Assembly: GCA_964402505.1 (NCBI GenBank)
Contig: CAYOCP010000001.1
Coordinates: forward strand, 124,001-188,000
Reading direction: 5' to 3'
Length of the DNA: 64,000 nucleotides
Source of the DNA: SLRI01 sp964402505
GTDB taxonomy: Bacteria > Pseudomonadota > Alphaproteobacteria > Geminicoccales > Geminicoccaceae
The translations under genes were made by a program, and so were the position numbers. A model generated the notes under the pieces. That model saw only the letters and a program-made list of their open reading frames with translations, had not been told where the DNA came from and searched no databases. Below, one piece after another: positions 1 to 10,665 of the stretch (position 1 is its first letter; every line of letters begins with the position of its first letter).

Positions 1-2
1 GG

Positions 3-731
3 CTCGACATCCATCTCGTGCTGCTGCACGGCGAGAAGGGCCCGGCGCTGCAGGGCAACTTCCTGCTCTACCGGCTCATGGGGGCGGAGATCGAGGTGGT
101 CGATCTTTCGAGCCTCGAGGAGGTCCATCCGCTGCTCGAGGCGAAGGCGGCGAGGCTGCGGGAGGCCGGCCGCAAGCCCTACATCGTGGGGCCGATGGAG
201 ACAGGGAACCTCGTCACCGGCACGCTCGGCTACGTGCGGGCCGCGGTCGAGCTGCACGGGCAGCTCGAGGCCGCGGGCATGGCGCCGAGCCATCTCTATC
301 TCGCCGGCGCCAACATGACGCCGGCCGGCTTCGCGCTCGGCTTCGAGCTGCTCGGCCGCGAGATCTCGATCCAGAACATCGCCCCCATCAAGTGGCAGAG
401 CGACCGCGCCTGGGACATCGCCCGGATCGCCACGGCGACGGCCCGAAGGCTCGGCCTCGAGACGACGATCGAGGCGGCCGCGATCGCGAGCTCCGACGAC
501 TATATCGGCCCGCGCTACGGGGTGGTGACCGACGCGACGCGGGAGGCACTGGCGCTCACGGCGCGGACCGAGGGCGTGATCCTCGATCCCGTCTACAGCG
601 GCAAGGCGATGGCCGGGCTGATCGACCATGTCCGCAAAGGGCGGCTCACGGCGCAGGACAAGGTGATCTTCGTCCACACCGGCGGCACGCCGGCGCTCTT
701 CGCCTATGCAGAGGACGTGATCGGCGATTGA
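3..731 (+). CDS. D-cysteine desulfhydrase / ACC deaminase family PLP enzyme (3' part)
   Basis: The reading frame is open to the window edge, so the N-terminus, including the PLP-lysine region, is missing. The visible 242 residues match the C-terminal part of the tryptophan-synthase-beta-like fold of D-cysteine desulfhydrases and 1-aminocyclopropane-1-carboxylate deaminases. The family signals seen are the segment around DDYIGPRYGV, the LDPVYSGKAMAGL helix and the terminal HTGGTPALFAY loop that binds the PLP phosphate side. Family members release ammonia, with or without sulfide, from small amino acids. The exact substrate cannot be told from this part. It converges on the ABC transporter gene with only 9 bases between the stop codons. 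Confidence 0.85.
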   Translation, partial: LDIHLVLLHGEKGPALQGNFLLYRLMGAEIEVVDLSSLEEVHPLLEAKAARLREAGRKPYIVGPMETGNLVTGTLGYVRAAVELHGQLEAAGMAPSHLYLAGANMTPAGFALGFELLGREISIQNIAPIKWQSDRAWDIARIATATARRLGLETTIEAAAIASSDDYIGPRYGVVTDATREALALTARTEGVILDPVYSGKAMAGLIDHVRKGRLTAQDKVIFVHTGGTPALFAYAEDVIGD

Positions 732-740
732 GGGCGGGGC

Positions 741-2558
<1,818 letters not shown>

Positions 2559-2644
2559 GCGGTGCTCCTCGAGGCCGGGCGGGGCAGACGGCCCGCCCTT
2601 CTGGGTGCGGCGATGGGCCCGCACCCGGGGTCGGCGGCGGAGGC

Positions 2645-2673
2645 TTGAGCTCACCGCGCGGCACCGCTATATA
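2645..2673 (+). promoter_or_regulatory. Probable sigma-70 promoter of rpmE-rpmJ
   Basis: TTGAGC at 2645-2650 is followed after exactly 17 bases by TATATA at 2668-2673, close to the -35/-10 consensus. It lies about 30 bases upstream of the rpmE GTG start, with GGGGAAA as ribosome site between them. The match stands out in very GC-rich sequence. Confidence 0.6.
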
Positions 2674-2702
2674 CCGCCGGCTTGGCTTAGGGGAAAGTTT
2701 CC

Positions 2703-2927
2703 GTGAAAAAGGATATCCACCCGGCTTACCACGAGATCAACGTGGTGATGACCGACGGCTCGACCTTCAAGACGCGCTCGACCTGGGGCGCGGAGGGCGA
2801 TACGCTGACCCTCGATGTCGATCCGAAGTCGCATCCCGCCTGGACGGGTGGCTCGATGCAACTGCGCGAGCGTGGCCAGGTGGAGAAGTTCAACCGGCGC
2901 TTCCAGAGCTTCCGCCGCAAGGCGTGA
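2703..2927 (+). CDS. rpmE: 50S ribosomal protein L31
   Basis: 74 residues starting MKKDIHPAYHEINVVMTDGS, the classic L31 beginning, with a GTG start behind a purine-rich GGGGAAA site. L31 is a peripheral protein of the large subunit at the central protuberance, bridging to the small subunit. The protein has no cysteines, so it is a zinc-independent form without the CxxC pairs of zinc-type L31. It is followed 30 bases later by rpmJ, with a terminator after that, so the two probably share a short transcript. Confidence 0.95.
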   Translation: MKKDIHPAYHEINVVMTDGSTFKTRSTWGAEGDTLTLDVDPKSHPAWTGGSMQLRERGQVEKFNRRFQSFRRKA

Positions 2928-2957
2928 GCCGCCGCCCAGACCCATCCGGAGACGGTG

Positions 2958-3083
2958 ATGAAGGTCCGCAACTCACTGAAGACGGCGCGCACACGCCACA
3001 AGGATTGTCGGCTGGTCCGGCGCAAGGGGCGCGTCTACATCATCAACAAGAAGGATCCGCGCTTCAAGGCCCGCCAGGGCTGA
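2958..3083 (+). CDS. rpmJ: 50S ribosomal protein L36
   Basis: A 41-residue gene starting MKVRNSLKTARTRHKDCRLV and ending in a basic tail. The length, the MKVRNSLK start and the VYIINKKDPRFKARQG end are those of alphaproteobacterial L36, with a single cysteine instead of the full zinc set. L36 sits in the 23S rRNA core of the large subunit. It lies just downstream of rpmE, which gives a two-gene ribosomal unit. Confidence 0.93.
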   Translation: MKVRNSLKTARTRHKDCRLVRRKGRVYIINKKDPRFKARQG

Positions 3084-3108
3084 GCCCGGCGCCTGCACGG
3101 ACGACAAT

Positions 3109-3138
3109 GGCCGGGCCTCGTCCCGGCCTTGTTGCTTT
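3109..3138 (+). terminator. Rho-independent terminator after rpmJ
   Basis: A perfect 7-bp stem, GGCCGGG (3109-3115) with CCCGGCC (3122-3128), around a 6-base loop, followed by the T-rich tail TTGTTGCTTT. It begins 25 bases after the rpmJ stop. Confidence 0.75.
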
Positions 3139-3168
3139 CGGGGTTCTTGCGGCGGTTGAGGGGCGAGC

Positions 3169-4434
3169 ATGAGCGAGGCCGGGCCACGGGATCTCCTGCG
3201 AGCGATGTTCGATGCGGCGGTCGCGGCTGCCATGCCGGAGCGCGCCCTTCCGGCGCATCTGCCGGAGCCGCCCCGGGGCCGGACCGTCGTCATCGGCGCT
3301 GGCAAGGCCAGCGCTGCGATGGCCAAGGCGGTCGAGGAGCACTGGCCGGGGCCGCTTTCGGGCCTCGTCGTCACGCGCTACGGCCATGCCGTGCCCTGCG
3401 AGCGGATCGAGATCGTCGAGGCGAGCCATCCGGTACCCGATAGGGCGGGCGAGGCCGCGGCGGCGCGCATCCTCGCCACGGTCGGCGAGCTCGGCGCCGA
3501 TGATCTCGTGCTGGCGCTGATCTCGGGCGGCGGCTCGTCGCTTCTGGCCCTGCCGGCGCCCGGCCTCACGCTCGAGGACAAGCAGGCCGTCAACCGGGCG
3601 CTGTTGCGCTCGGGCGCCTCGATCGACGAGATGAACTGCGTGCGCAAGCACCTCTCCGCCATCAAGGGTGGTCGGCTCGCGGCGGCCGCGCATCCCGCCC
3701 GGCTGGTGGCGCTCATGATCTCCGACGTGCCGGGCGACGATCCGGCGGTGATCGCCTCGGGCCCGACCGTTGCGGATCCGACCACCCGCGAGGACGCCCT
3801 CGCCATCATCGCCAAATACGGGATCGAGCTCGCCCCGCATGTGCGCCGGCATCTCGAGGATCCGGCGTGCGAGAGCGTCAAGCCCGGCGACCCCCGCCTC
3901 GACCGGGCGGAGACGGTCATGGTGGCCACACCCCAGGCCTCGCTCGAGGCGGCGGCCGGCGTGGCGCGCGCGGCAGGGATCGCGCCCCTGATCCTCGGCG
4001 ACAGCATCGAGGGCGAGAGCCGCGACGTCGCCAAGGTGATGGCCGCCATCGCCAAGCAGGTGGTGCGCCACGGCCAACCCTGCCGCAGGCCTTGCGTGCT
4101 GCTCTCGGGTGGCGAGACGACGGTGACGGTCAAGGGCGACGGAAGGGGGGGGCGGAATGTCGAGTTCCTTCTGGCGCTCGCCGTGGCCCTGGACGGGCTC
4201 TGCGGGGTCAGCGCCATCGCCGCCGACACGGATGGGGTGGACGGCGCCGTCGAGGTGGCCGGTGCCTGGATCGACGACGCGATCCTGGCGCGGGCGGCGG
4301 CAGTCGGCATCGCGCCCAAGGCGAGCCTCGCGCGAAACGACGGCCACGGCTTCTTCGAGGCCCTCGGCCAGCAGGTCATGACCGGCCCGACCCTGACCAA
4401 CGTCAACGATTTCCGGGCCGTGCTGATCGGCTGA
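3169..4434 (+). CDS. Glycerate 2-kinase (type 2, DUF4147/MOFRL family)
   Basis: 421 residues covering an N-terminal DUF4147 domain and a C-terminal MOFRL domain, the normal full length for this family. Seen: the nucleotide-binding start VVIGAGKASAAMAKA (about residues 40-55), the Gly/Ser loop LISGGGSSLL near 120, KGGRLA near 170, and the MOFRL-type NVEFLLALA and ADTDGVDG stretches. The family phosphorylates D-glycerate to 2-phosphoglycerate with ATP in the glyoxylate, serine or tartrate pathways. Some members are annotated as hydroxypyruvate reductase (TtuD), which the sequence does not argue for. It follows the rpmJ terminator and looks independently transcribed. Confidence 0.9.
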   Translation: MSEAGPRDLLRAMFDAAVAAAMPERALPAHLPEPPRGRTVVIGAGKASAAMAKAVEEHWPGPLSGLVVTRYGHAVPCERIEIVEASHPVPDRAGEAAAARILATVGELGADDLVLALISGGGSSLLALPAPGLTLEDKQAVNRALLRSGASIDEMNCVRKHLSAIKGGRLAAAAHPARLVALMISDVPGDDPAVIASGPTVADPTTREDALAIIAKYGIELAPHVRRHLEDPACESVKPGDPRLDRAETVMVATPQASLEAAAGVARAAGIAPLILGDSIEGESRDVAKVMAAIAKQVVRHGQPCRRPCVLLSGGETTVTVKGDGRGGRNVEFLLALAVALDGLCGVSAIAADTDGVDGAVEVAGAWIDDAILARAAAVGIAPKASLARNDGHGFFEALGQQVMTGPTLTNVNDFRAVLIG

Positions 4435-4551
4435 ACGGCGTCGCCGACCCGATACGGGGCTGCGAAACTCGGGTACGATCGCGCGACACCTCCCGGCTTG
4501 CTCGACGCCGGTCCACCGCTAACTCCAGGAGCTTGCGTCGGAGACGGAGCC

Positions 4552-5661
4552 TTGTCCATCTTTCGCCAGATCGTTCTGTCGCTGCTGCTCGTTTGCGCGG
4601 CCGTCGGCGGGTATTTTCTCTACGATCATCTGATGGCGGCGGGCAGCGTCTCCGATCGGGATGCGTCGGAGCCGCGCGCCGTCGATGTCGAGGTGGCGGC
4701 AGCGGCGCGGCGGACGGTGCGCGACCAGGCGGAGGCCGTGGGCACCACGCTCGCCAATCAGGCGATCGAGGTGGTGCCTCTGGCCTCGGGGCGGATCACG
4801 GAGCTCCTGTTCGAGCCGGGCCAGATGGTCGAGGCGGGTGCCATCCTGGCGCGGCTCGACGACGCCATCGAAGCCGCGGATCTGGCGGAGGCGCGTGCCA
4901 ATGCGCGCGAGGCCCGATCCGCCCTCGACCGGGCGCGGCGCCTCAGGGCCAGCAACACTATCGCGGAGGCGACGGTGGTCGAGCTCCAGGCCACGGCCGA
5001 TGCCGCCCAGGCGCGGGTCGACCGGGCGACGCAGCGCCTCGAGGAGCGGGTGATCCGCGCCCCCTTCGACGGCGTGGTCGGCATCCGCCGGGTCGATCTC
5101 GGCGCCAGGGTCGACACCGACACGGTGATCACCACGCTCGACGACCGGAGCCGGATGATCGTCGAGTTCATGCTGCCCGAGATCTTCTACGGACGGGTGC
5201 AGCCGGGGCTGCGCATCGAGGCAAGCAGCACCAGCTTTCCCGAGCGCGGCTTCGCGGGCACGATCACCAGCATCGACACGCGCGTCGACGTCACCAGCCG
5301 CGCCTTCAAGGTGCGGGCCTCGCTTCCCAACCCGGACCTCCTGCTGCCGGCCGGCCTCTTCGTCCTCGTCGACGTGACGCTCGGCGAGCGCGAGGCGGTC
5401 GTCGTGCCGGAGGAGGCCCTCGTCAGCGAGGCGGATCGCACCTTCGTCTATGTGGCGGATGGCGGTCGGGCGGAGCGGCGCATCGTCGAGCCCGGCGCGC
5501 GAAGCCCGGGCGTGGTCGAGATCAGGAGCGGCCTCGAGGCCGGCGAGCTGGTCGTCCGAAGCGGGCTGCAGCGGCTGCGGGACGGCGTGCCCATCCGCCA
5601 CGGCGTGCCCAATGACGACCGCCAGGAACGGCTCGCCTTGCCCGCCGGAGACATCGGGTGA
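4552..5661 (+). CDS. RND efflux periplasmic adaptor (membrane fusion protein)
   Basis: About 369 residues: an N-terminal membrane anchor (FRQIVLSLLLVCAAVGGYFL), a lipoyl-like half motif (LASGRITELLFEPGQMVEAG), an alpha-helical hairpin (residues about 90-145), the second lipoyl half (APFDGVVGIRRVDLGARVD), and beta-barrel and membrane-proximal domains. It links the inner-membrane pump encoded next to an outer-membrane channel, and no channel gene is in the window. The TTG at 4552 is chosen because it gives a normal anchor, but the ribosome site is poor (GGAG only 2 bases away). The frame is open from a TTG at 4498. Its stop overlaps the pump start by 4 bases. Confidence 0.88.
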   Translation: MSIFRQIVLSLLLVCAAVGGYFLYDHLMAAGSVSDRDASEPRAVDVEVAAAARRTVRDQAEAVGTTLANQAIEVVPLASGRITELLFEPGQMVEAGAILARLDDAIEAADLAEARANAREARSALDRARRLRASNTIAEATVVELQATADAAQARVDRATQRLEERVIRAPFDGVVGIRRVDLGARVDTDTVITTLDDRSRMIVEFMLPEIFYGRVQPGLRIEASSTSFPERGFAGTITSIDTRVDVTSRAFKVRASLPNPDLLLPAGLFVLVDVTLGEREAVVVPEEALVSEADRTFVYVADGGRAERRIVEPGARSPGVVEIRSGLEAGELVVRSGLQRLRDGVPIRHGVPNDDRQERLALPAGDIG

Positions 5662-8600
5662 CGCTCTCCGAGCTCAGCATCCGCCGCCCGGTCCTCGCCA
5701 CGGTCGTGAGCCTCCTGATCGTGGTCTTCGGCATCGCCTCCCTGAGCCGGCTGCCGGTGCGCGAGCTGCCCGATGTCGATCGGGCGGTGGTCAGCGTCAC
5801 GACCACCTATACGGGTGCGGCACCCGAGATCGTCGACACCGACATCACCGAGGTGATCGAGGGGGCGGTGGCGGGCATTTCGGGGGTGCGCGAGATCACC
5901 TCGGAGAGCCGCCGCGGTCGCGGCCGCACGACGATCACCTTCGAGAGCGACCGGCCGATCGACGAGGCGGCCAACGACGTGCGCGATGCGGTCGCCCGGG
6001 TGCGCGCCCGGCTGCCCGACGACGCCGACGAGCCGCAGATCGTCAAGAGCGACAGCGATGCCGATCCGGTGATGCGCATCGGCATCGTCTCCGACCGGAT
6101 GACTCCGGCGGAGATCACCGACTACGTGGAGCGGTTCCTGGTCGACCGGCTCGCCACGCTCGACGGGGTCGCCAATGTCGAGATCAATGGGCAGCGGCGC
6201 TTCGCCATCCGCATCTGGCTCGATCGCCGGGCACTCGCCGCCCGCGACCTCACGACCGCCGACATCGAGGCGGCGATCCGGCGCAACAACCTGGAATTGC
6301 CGGCGGGCGAGGTCGAATCGACCGCGCGCGAGCTGACCGTTCGCCTCGACAGCCGGCTCCGCGACGTCGAGAGCTTCCGCCGGCTCGTCGTCGCGACGCG
6401 GGACGGCTATCCGATCCGCCTCGCCGATTTGGCCCGGGTGGAGCTCGGGGCGGAGGACGACAAGACCTTCGTCCGCTCCGACGGCCGCCCCGCGGTCGGC
6501 ATCAGCGTGCTCCGCCAGTCGCAGGCCAACACCATCGCCATCTCGAAGGCGGTGCGCGCGGAGATCGAGCGGCTGCGGCCGATCCTGCCGCTCGGCATGG
6601 ACATCATGGTGGGGTCCGACGACGCCATCTTCATCGCCGCCTCGATCCGGGAGGTGCTGACGGCCCTCGGCATCTCCATCGTCCTCGTGGTCCTCGTCAT
6701 CTTCGTCTTTCTCCTCTCGCTGCGGGCGACGCTGGTTCCGGCCGTCACCATCCCGGTCGCCATCATCGGCAGCTTCATCCTGATCCAGGCGCTCGGCTTC
6801 TCCATCAACGTGCTGACGCTGCTCGCCCTGATCCTCGCCATCGGCCTCGTGGTCGACGACGCCATCGTCATGCTCGAGAACATCCAAAGGCGGATCGAGG
6901 GGGGCGAGACGCCCATCGTCGCCTCGGTCCTGGGCGCGCGGCAGGTCACCTTCGCGATTCTCGCGACCTCCCTCACCCTGGTCGCCGTCTTCGTGCCGCT
7001 CGCCTTCCTGCAGGGCCAGGTGGGGCGGCTCTTCATCGAGTTCGGCCTCGTGCTCGCCGCTGCCGTCCTGATCTCCACCTTCGTGGCGCTGACCTTGTGC
7101 CCCGCCCTCTCGTCGCGCGTGCTGAACGGGAGGAGCGATGGCGGGAGCGGCGGCGGCCGCGCGTCGCGCGCTGTTGGCGCCGTCTATCGCCGGCTGCTGC
7201 TCGGGGCCCTCTCCGCACCCCTGCCGGTCCTGGTCCTCGGCCTCGTGCTCGCCGCCACCAGCTACGGCCTCTACGTGTCGCTGCCGCAGGAGCTGACGCC
7301 GGTCGAGGATCGCGGCGTCTTCTTCGTGCCGGTGATAGCACCCCAGGGCAGCACCGTGGCCTACACCAACGGGCAGGTGGAGCGGGTGGAGGAGCTGATC
7401 CGGCCCCTCCTCGAGAAGGGCGAGGTCGAGCGCCTGTTCGCCATCGCCGGCTCCTTCAATGCGAACAACAGGGGCTTCGTCGTGGCGCAGCTCGAGGACT
7501 GGGACGCGCGCGAGCGATCGCAGCAGGCGATCATCGACGAGCTCGCCCCGAGGATCTCCGCCATCACCGGTGCCCGCGCCTTTCCGGTCAGCCCGGCCGG
7601 GCTCGGCCTGCGCGGCTCGAGCGCGCCCCTGCGCGTCGTCGTCGGCGGCCCGGATTTCGCGAGCGCCAAGGAATGGGCCGACGCCATCCTGGCGCGAGCC
7701 CGGGAGAACCCGAGGCTTCTCAATCTCGATGTCGATTTCGAGGAGAACCAGCCGCAGCTCACGCTGCGCATCGATCGCAGCCGGGCCGACGACCTCGACG
7801 TCCCGCTCGAGGCCATCGCCCAGACGCTGCAGACCCTCCTCGCCTCGCGCGAGGTCACGGAGTTCGTCGACCGCGGCCGTGAGTATCCCGTGATCCTGCA
7901 GGCCCGGCCGGAGGACCGGCGAAGCCCGACCGATCTCGCCAACATCTTCGTGCGCAGCGGCCGAAGCGGCGAGCTGGTGCCGCTGGCGGCCCTGGTCACC
8001 GCCGAGGAGGGGGCGGCGGCCCCGGCACTTCGCCGCTACGACCGCCTGCCCGCCGTCACCGTCACGGCGTCCTTGGCCGACGGCTACGATCTCGGTGCCG
8101 CCATCGCCTATATCGAGGAGATCGCGGAAGAGGTGCTGCCCGCGGAGGCCCGCCTCGGCTATGCCGGGCAGAGCCGCGAGTTCCTGGAGGCCAAGGGCGG
8201 CATCCTCCTCACCTTCGCCCTGGCGCTGCTCATCGTCTTTCTCGTGCTGGCCGCCCAGTTCGAGAGCTGGATCGATCCGCTCGTCATCATGCTCACGGTG
8301 CCGCTCGCCGTGGCGGGTGCCCTGTTGGCGCTCCACATCGCCGGCCTCTCGCTCAACGTCTACAGCCAGATCGGCGTCGTCCTCCTGATCGGCCTCATGG
8401 CCAAGAACGGCATCCTGATCGTCGAGTTCGCCAACCAGCTTCGCGACGAGGGGCTTTCGGTGCGGGACGCGGTGGTCGAGGCCTCGGTGCTGCGCCTTCG
8501 GCCCATCGTCATGACGGTGGTCTCGACCGTGCTCGGTGCCGTCCCGCTCGTCATCGCCACGGGTGCCGGGGCGGAGAGCCGGATCGCCATCGGCACGGTG

Positions 8601-8762
8601 ATCATCGGCGGGCTCAGCCTCGCCTCGCTCCTGACCCTCTTCCTGACCCCGGTGCTCTACGACGTCCTCGCCCGCTTCAGCCGGCCGGCGAGCGTCGTCG
8701 GTCGCAAGCTGGAGGCGGAGCTGCCGAGGAAGGCCGGCGCCACGCGCCGGAAGCCCGTCTAG
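5658..8762 (+). CDS. RND efflux pump, inner-membrane permease
   Basis: 1034 residues, the full length of AcrB/MexB/MdtB-type pumps. The first helix (VLATVVSLLIVVFGIASL) is followed by a large periplasmic porter region, helices from about 330 to 480 including the paired aspartates in LVVDDAIVMLEN (proton relay), a second periplasmic loop, and the C-terminal helix set with MAKNGILIVEFANQLRD. As a trimer it exports small molecules from periplasm or membrane using the proton gradient. The GTG start sits inside the adaptor stop (GTGA), indicating translational coupling. The substrate range cannot be read from sequence. Confidence 0.93.
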   Translation: MTLSELSIRRPVLATVVSLLIVVFGIASLSRLPVRELPDVDRAVVSVTTTYTGAAPEIVDTDITEVIEGAVAGISGVREITSESRRGRGRTTITFESDRPIDEAANDVRDAVARVRARLPDDADEPQIVKSDSDADPVMRIGIVSDRMTPAEITDYVERFLVDRLATLDGVANVEINGQRRFAIRIWLDRRALAARDLTTADIEAAIRRNNLELPAGEVESTARELTVRLDSRLRDVESFRRLVVATRDGYPIRLADLARVELGAEDDKTFVRSDGRPAVGISVLRQSQANTIAISKAVRAEIERLRPILPLGMDIMVGSDDAIFIAASIREVLTALGISIVLVVLVIFVFLLSLRATLVPAVTIPVAIIGSFILIQALGFSINVLTLLALILAIGLVVDDAIVMLENIQRRIEGGETPIVASVLGARQVTFAILATSLTLVAVFVPLAFLQGQVGRLFIEFGLVLAAAVLISTFVALTLCPALSSRVLNGRSDGGSGGGRASRAVGAVYRRLLLGALSAPLPVLVLGLVLAATSYGLYVSLPQELTPVEDRGVFFVPVIAPQGSTVAYTNGQVERVEELIRPLLEKGEVERLFAIAGSFNANNRGFVVAQLEDWDARERSQQAIIDELAPRISAITGARAFPVSPAGLGLRGSSAPLRVVVGGPDFASAKEWADAILARARENPRLLNLDVDFEENQPQLTLRIDRSRADDLDVPLEAIAQTLQTLLASREVTEFVDRGREYPVILQARPEDRRSPTDLANIFVRSGRSGELVPLAALVTAEEGAAAPALRRYDRLPAVTVTASLADGYDLGAAIAYIEEIAEEVLPAEARLGYAGQSREFLEAKGGILLTFALALLIVFLVLAAQFESWIDPLVIMLTVPLAVAGALLALHIAGLSLNVYSQIGVVLLIGLMAKNGILIVEFANQLRDEGLSVRDAVVEASVLRLRPIVMTVVSTVLGAVPLVIATGAGAESRIAIGTVIIGGLSLASLLTLFLTPVLYDVLARFSRPASVVGRKLEAELPRKAGATRRKPV

Positions 8763-8812
8763 GCCGGCAGCCTGGAGCTCTCATCCTTGGACCGTTCCTT
8801 CGGAATGCCCGC

Positions 8813-9409
8813 ATGACGACCCTCTGCTATCTTTCCCATCCGGAAGTGGCGATCGATCCGGCCGTGCCGGTGCCGGACTGGGGGCTTTCGCCGGTGGGGC
8901 GGGCGCGGCTGCTCGCGGTCCGTGACGCCGAATGGCTCCGCGCCTACCGCCGCATCGTCACCAGCGCCGAGCGAAAGGCGATCGAGACGGCCGGGCTCAT
9001 TGCCGAGGCATCGGCGGCGGAGATCATCGTGCGACCGGCCATGCACGAGAACGACCGGAGTGCCACGGGCTTTCTCGAGCCTGCCCTCTTCGAGCGCATG
9101 GCCGATGCCTTCTTCGCCCGGCCGCTCGAATCGGTAGGAGGCTGGGAGCGGGCCATCGACGCGCAGGCCCGGATCGCGGCCGAGCTCGATGCGGTGCTCC
9201 AGGACCACGATTGCGAGGCGCCGCTCCTCCTAGTCGGCCATGGCGCGGTCGGCACCCTGCTCTACTGCCGGCTCGCCGGGCTCGCCATCGACCGGCGGCA
9301 CGACCAGAAGCGCGGCGGCAGCGTCTTCGCCTTCGACACGCGGAGCCTGCGGCCGCGCTTCGCCTGGCAGCCGATGGAAGCGGTCGCGAAGCTGCTCGCC
9401 TCTTGCTAA
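8813..9409 (+). CDS. Histidine phosphatase superfamily protein with altered RHG motif
   Basis: 198 residues with the phosphoglycerate-mutase-like fold. The usual N-terminal RHGE is here SHPE (CYLSHPEVAIDP): the phosphohistidine residue is kept but the neighbouring arginine is not. The second histidine motif is VGHGAVGTLLYC near residue 145. LSPVGRARL and TSAERKAIETAGLIAE match the family's phosphate-pocket helices, the second normally supplying another arginine. Members hydrolyse phosphomonoesters and the substrate here is unknown. It stands alone between the RND pump and the Tm-1/PTS set. Enzyme activity is plausible but less certain than for standard RHG members. Confidence 0.8.
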   Translation: MTTLCYLSHPEVAIDPAVPVPDWGLSPVGRARLLAVRDAEWLRAYRRIVTSAERKAIETAGLIAEASAAEIIVRPAMHENDRSATGFLEPALFERMADAFFARPLESVGGWERAIDAQARIAAELDAVLQDHDCEAPLLLVGHGAVGTLLYCRLAGLAIDRRHDQKRGGSVFAFDTRSLRPRFAWQPMEAVAKLLASC

Positions 9410-9428
9410 GCCCTGCCATTCGCGGTCA

Positions 9429-9445
9429 TTGTCTGACCCGGACAA
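9429..9445. promoter_or_regulatory. Inverted repeat TTGTC-N7-GACAA, possible operator
   Basis: Perfect 5-base arms TTGTC (9429-9433) and GACAA (9441-9445) lie just before the ribosome site of the Tm-1/PTS operon. TTGTC/GACAA arms recall GntR-family (FCD type) operators, but those usually have a shorter spacer, so the assignment is only suggestive. Confidence 0.3.
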
Positions 9446-9462
9446 CAGGGGAGATCGCCGCC

Positions 9463-10665
9463 GTGGCCAGGGCCTATGTCTGCGGCACGCTGGACAGCAA
9501 GGCGACCGAGCTCGGCTACATCCGGGACTGCCTCGCGGCCGCGGGTGTCGCCACCTGCCTCGTCGATCTCGGCACCAGCGGCGAGGCCGCATCGGCCGAC
9601 GTTTCCGCCCGCGAGGTCGCGGCCCACCACCCCGGGGGCGAGGCCGCCGTCTTCACCGGCGACCGGGGCCGTGCCGTCGCCGCCATGGCGGAGGCCTTCG
9701 CCCGCTTCGCCCTGACCCGCGACGATATCGGCGGCATGATCGGCGCCGGCGGCTCCGGCAACACCGCCATGGTCACGCCCGCCATGCGCGCCCTGCCGGT
9801 CGGTCTGCCCAAGGTCATGGTCTCGACCGTGGCTTCGGGCAATGTGGCGCCTTATGTCGGCCCCGCGGACATCATGATGCTGCATTCTGTGGCCGACGTG
9901 CAGGGCCTGAACGCCATCACCCGCCGCGTGCTCGCCAATGCCGCCCATGCGCTGGCCGGCATGATGCTGCACGAGGCGAAGGACGCGGCGGCCGCCTCGA
10001 AGCCGGCCATCGGGCTCACCATGTTCGGCGTGACCACGACCTGCGTGCAGCAGGTGACGCGGGCCCTCGCGGGCGAGTACGATTGCCTCGTCTTCCATGC
10101 GACCGGCACAGGGGGACAGGCGCTCGAGAAGCTGGTGGCGAGCGGCCTCGTCGGCGCCATGCTCGATCTGACCACGACCGAGATCGCCGACCTTCTGGTC
10201 GGCGGCGTGCTGCCGGCGGGCGAGGACCGCCTGGAAGCCGTGATCGAGACCCGCATCCCCTATGTTGGATCGCTCGGTGCGCTCGACATGGTCAATTTCG
10301 GTGCCAGGGAGACCGTGCCGGAGCGGTTCCGGGACCGTCTTCTCTACGTGCACAACCCGCAAGTGACGCTGATGCGCACGACGGTCGAGGAGAACGCCCG
10401 CTTCGGCGCCTGGCTCGCGGCCCGGCTGAACCGCATGGAGGGTCCGGTCCGCTTCCTCGTTCCCGAAGGCGGGGTCTCGGCCATCGACGCGCCGGGCCAG
10501 CCCTTCTTCGACCGCGATGCGGATGCCGCCCTGTTCGGGGCGCTCGAGGCGGATTTCCGGCCGGCGCCGAACCGGCGCTTGGTCCGCGTGCCGCACAACA
10601 TCAACGATCCCGCCTTCGCCGACGCCTGCGTCGCCGCCTTTCGCGAGATCACGAGGACGAGCTGA
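9463..10665 (+). CDS. UPF0261 / Tm-1-like ATP-binding domain protein
   Basis: 400 residues, the full length of the UPF0261 family, equivalent to the N-terminal domain of tomato Tm-1, which binds ATP. Glycine-rich motifs are GAGGSGN at 94-100, FHATGTGGQA at 211-220 and VPEGGVSAID nearer the end. The GTG start is chosen because AGGGGAG lies 8-10 bases upstream and the product begins with the family's ARAYVCGTLDSKATEL. The biochemical role of the bacterial family is not settled. It is the first gene of a coupled set with the TIM-barrel partner immediately after it (TGA then ATG, no gap), then DhaM-type IIA, HPr and Enzyme I. The context suggests a nucleotide-dependent step fed by the PTS relay. 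Confidence 0.88.
   Translation: MARAYVCGTLDSKATELGYIRDCLAAAGVATCLVDLGTSGEAASADVSAREVAAHHPGGEAAVFTGDRGRAVAAMAEAFARFALTRDDIGGMIGAGGSGNTAMVTPAMRALPVGLPKVMVSTVASGNVAPYVGPADIMMLHSVADVQGLNAITRRVLANAAHALAGMMLHEAKDAAAASKPAIGLTMFGVTTTCVQQVTRALAGEYDCLVFHATGTGGQALEKLVASGLVGAMLDLTTTEIADLLVGGVLPAGEDRLEAVIETRIPYVGSLGALDMVNFGARETVPERFRDRLLYVHNPQVTLMRTTVEENARFGAWLAARLNRMEGPVRFLVPEGGVSAIDAPGQPFFDRDADAALFGALEADFRPAPNRRLVRVPHNINDPAFADACVAAFREITRTS

Noticed and set aside
5448..8336. 962-codon open frame on the minus strand opposite the RND pump
   Set aside because: Asp/Glu/Arg/Gly-rich translation without domains. It is a mirror of third-position G/C bias in the real pump gene.
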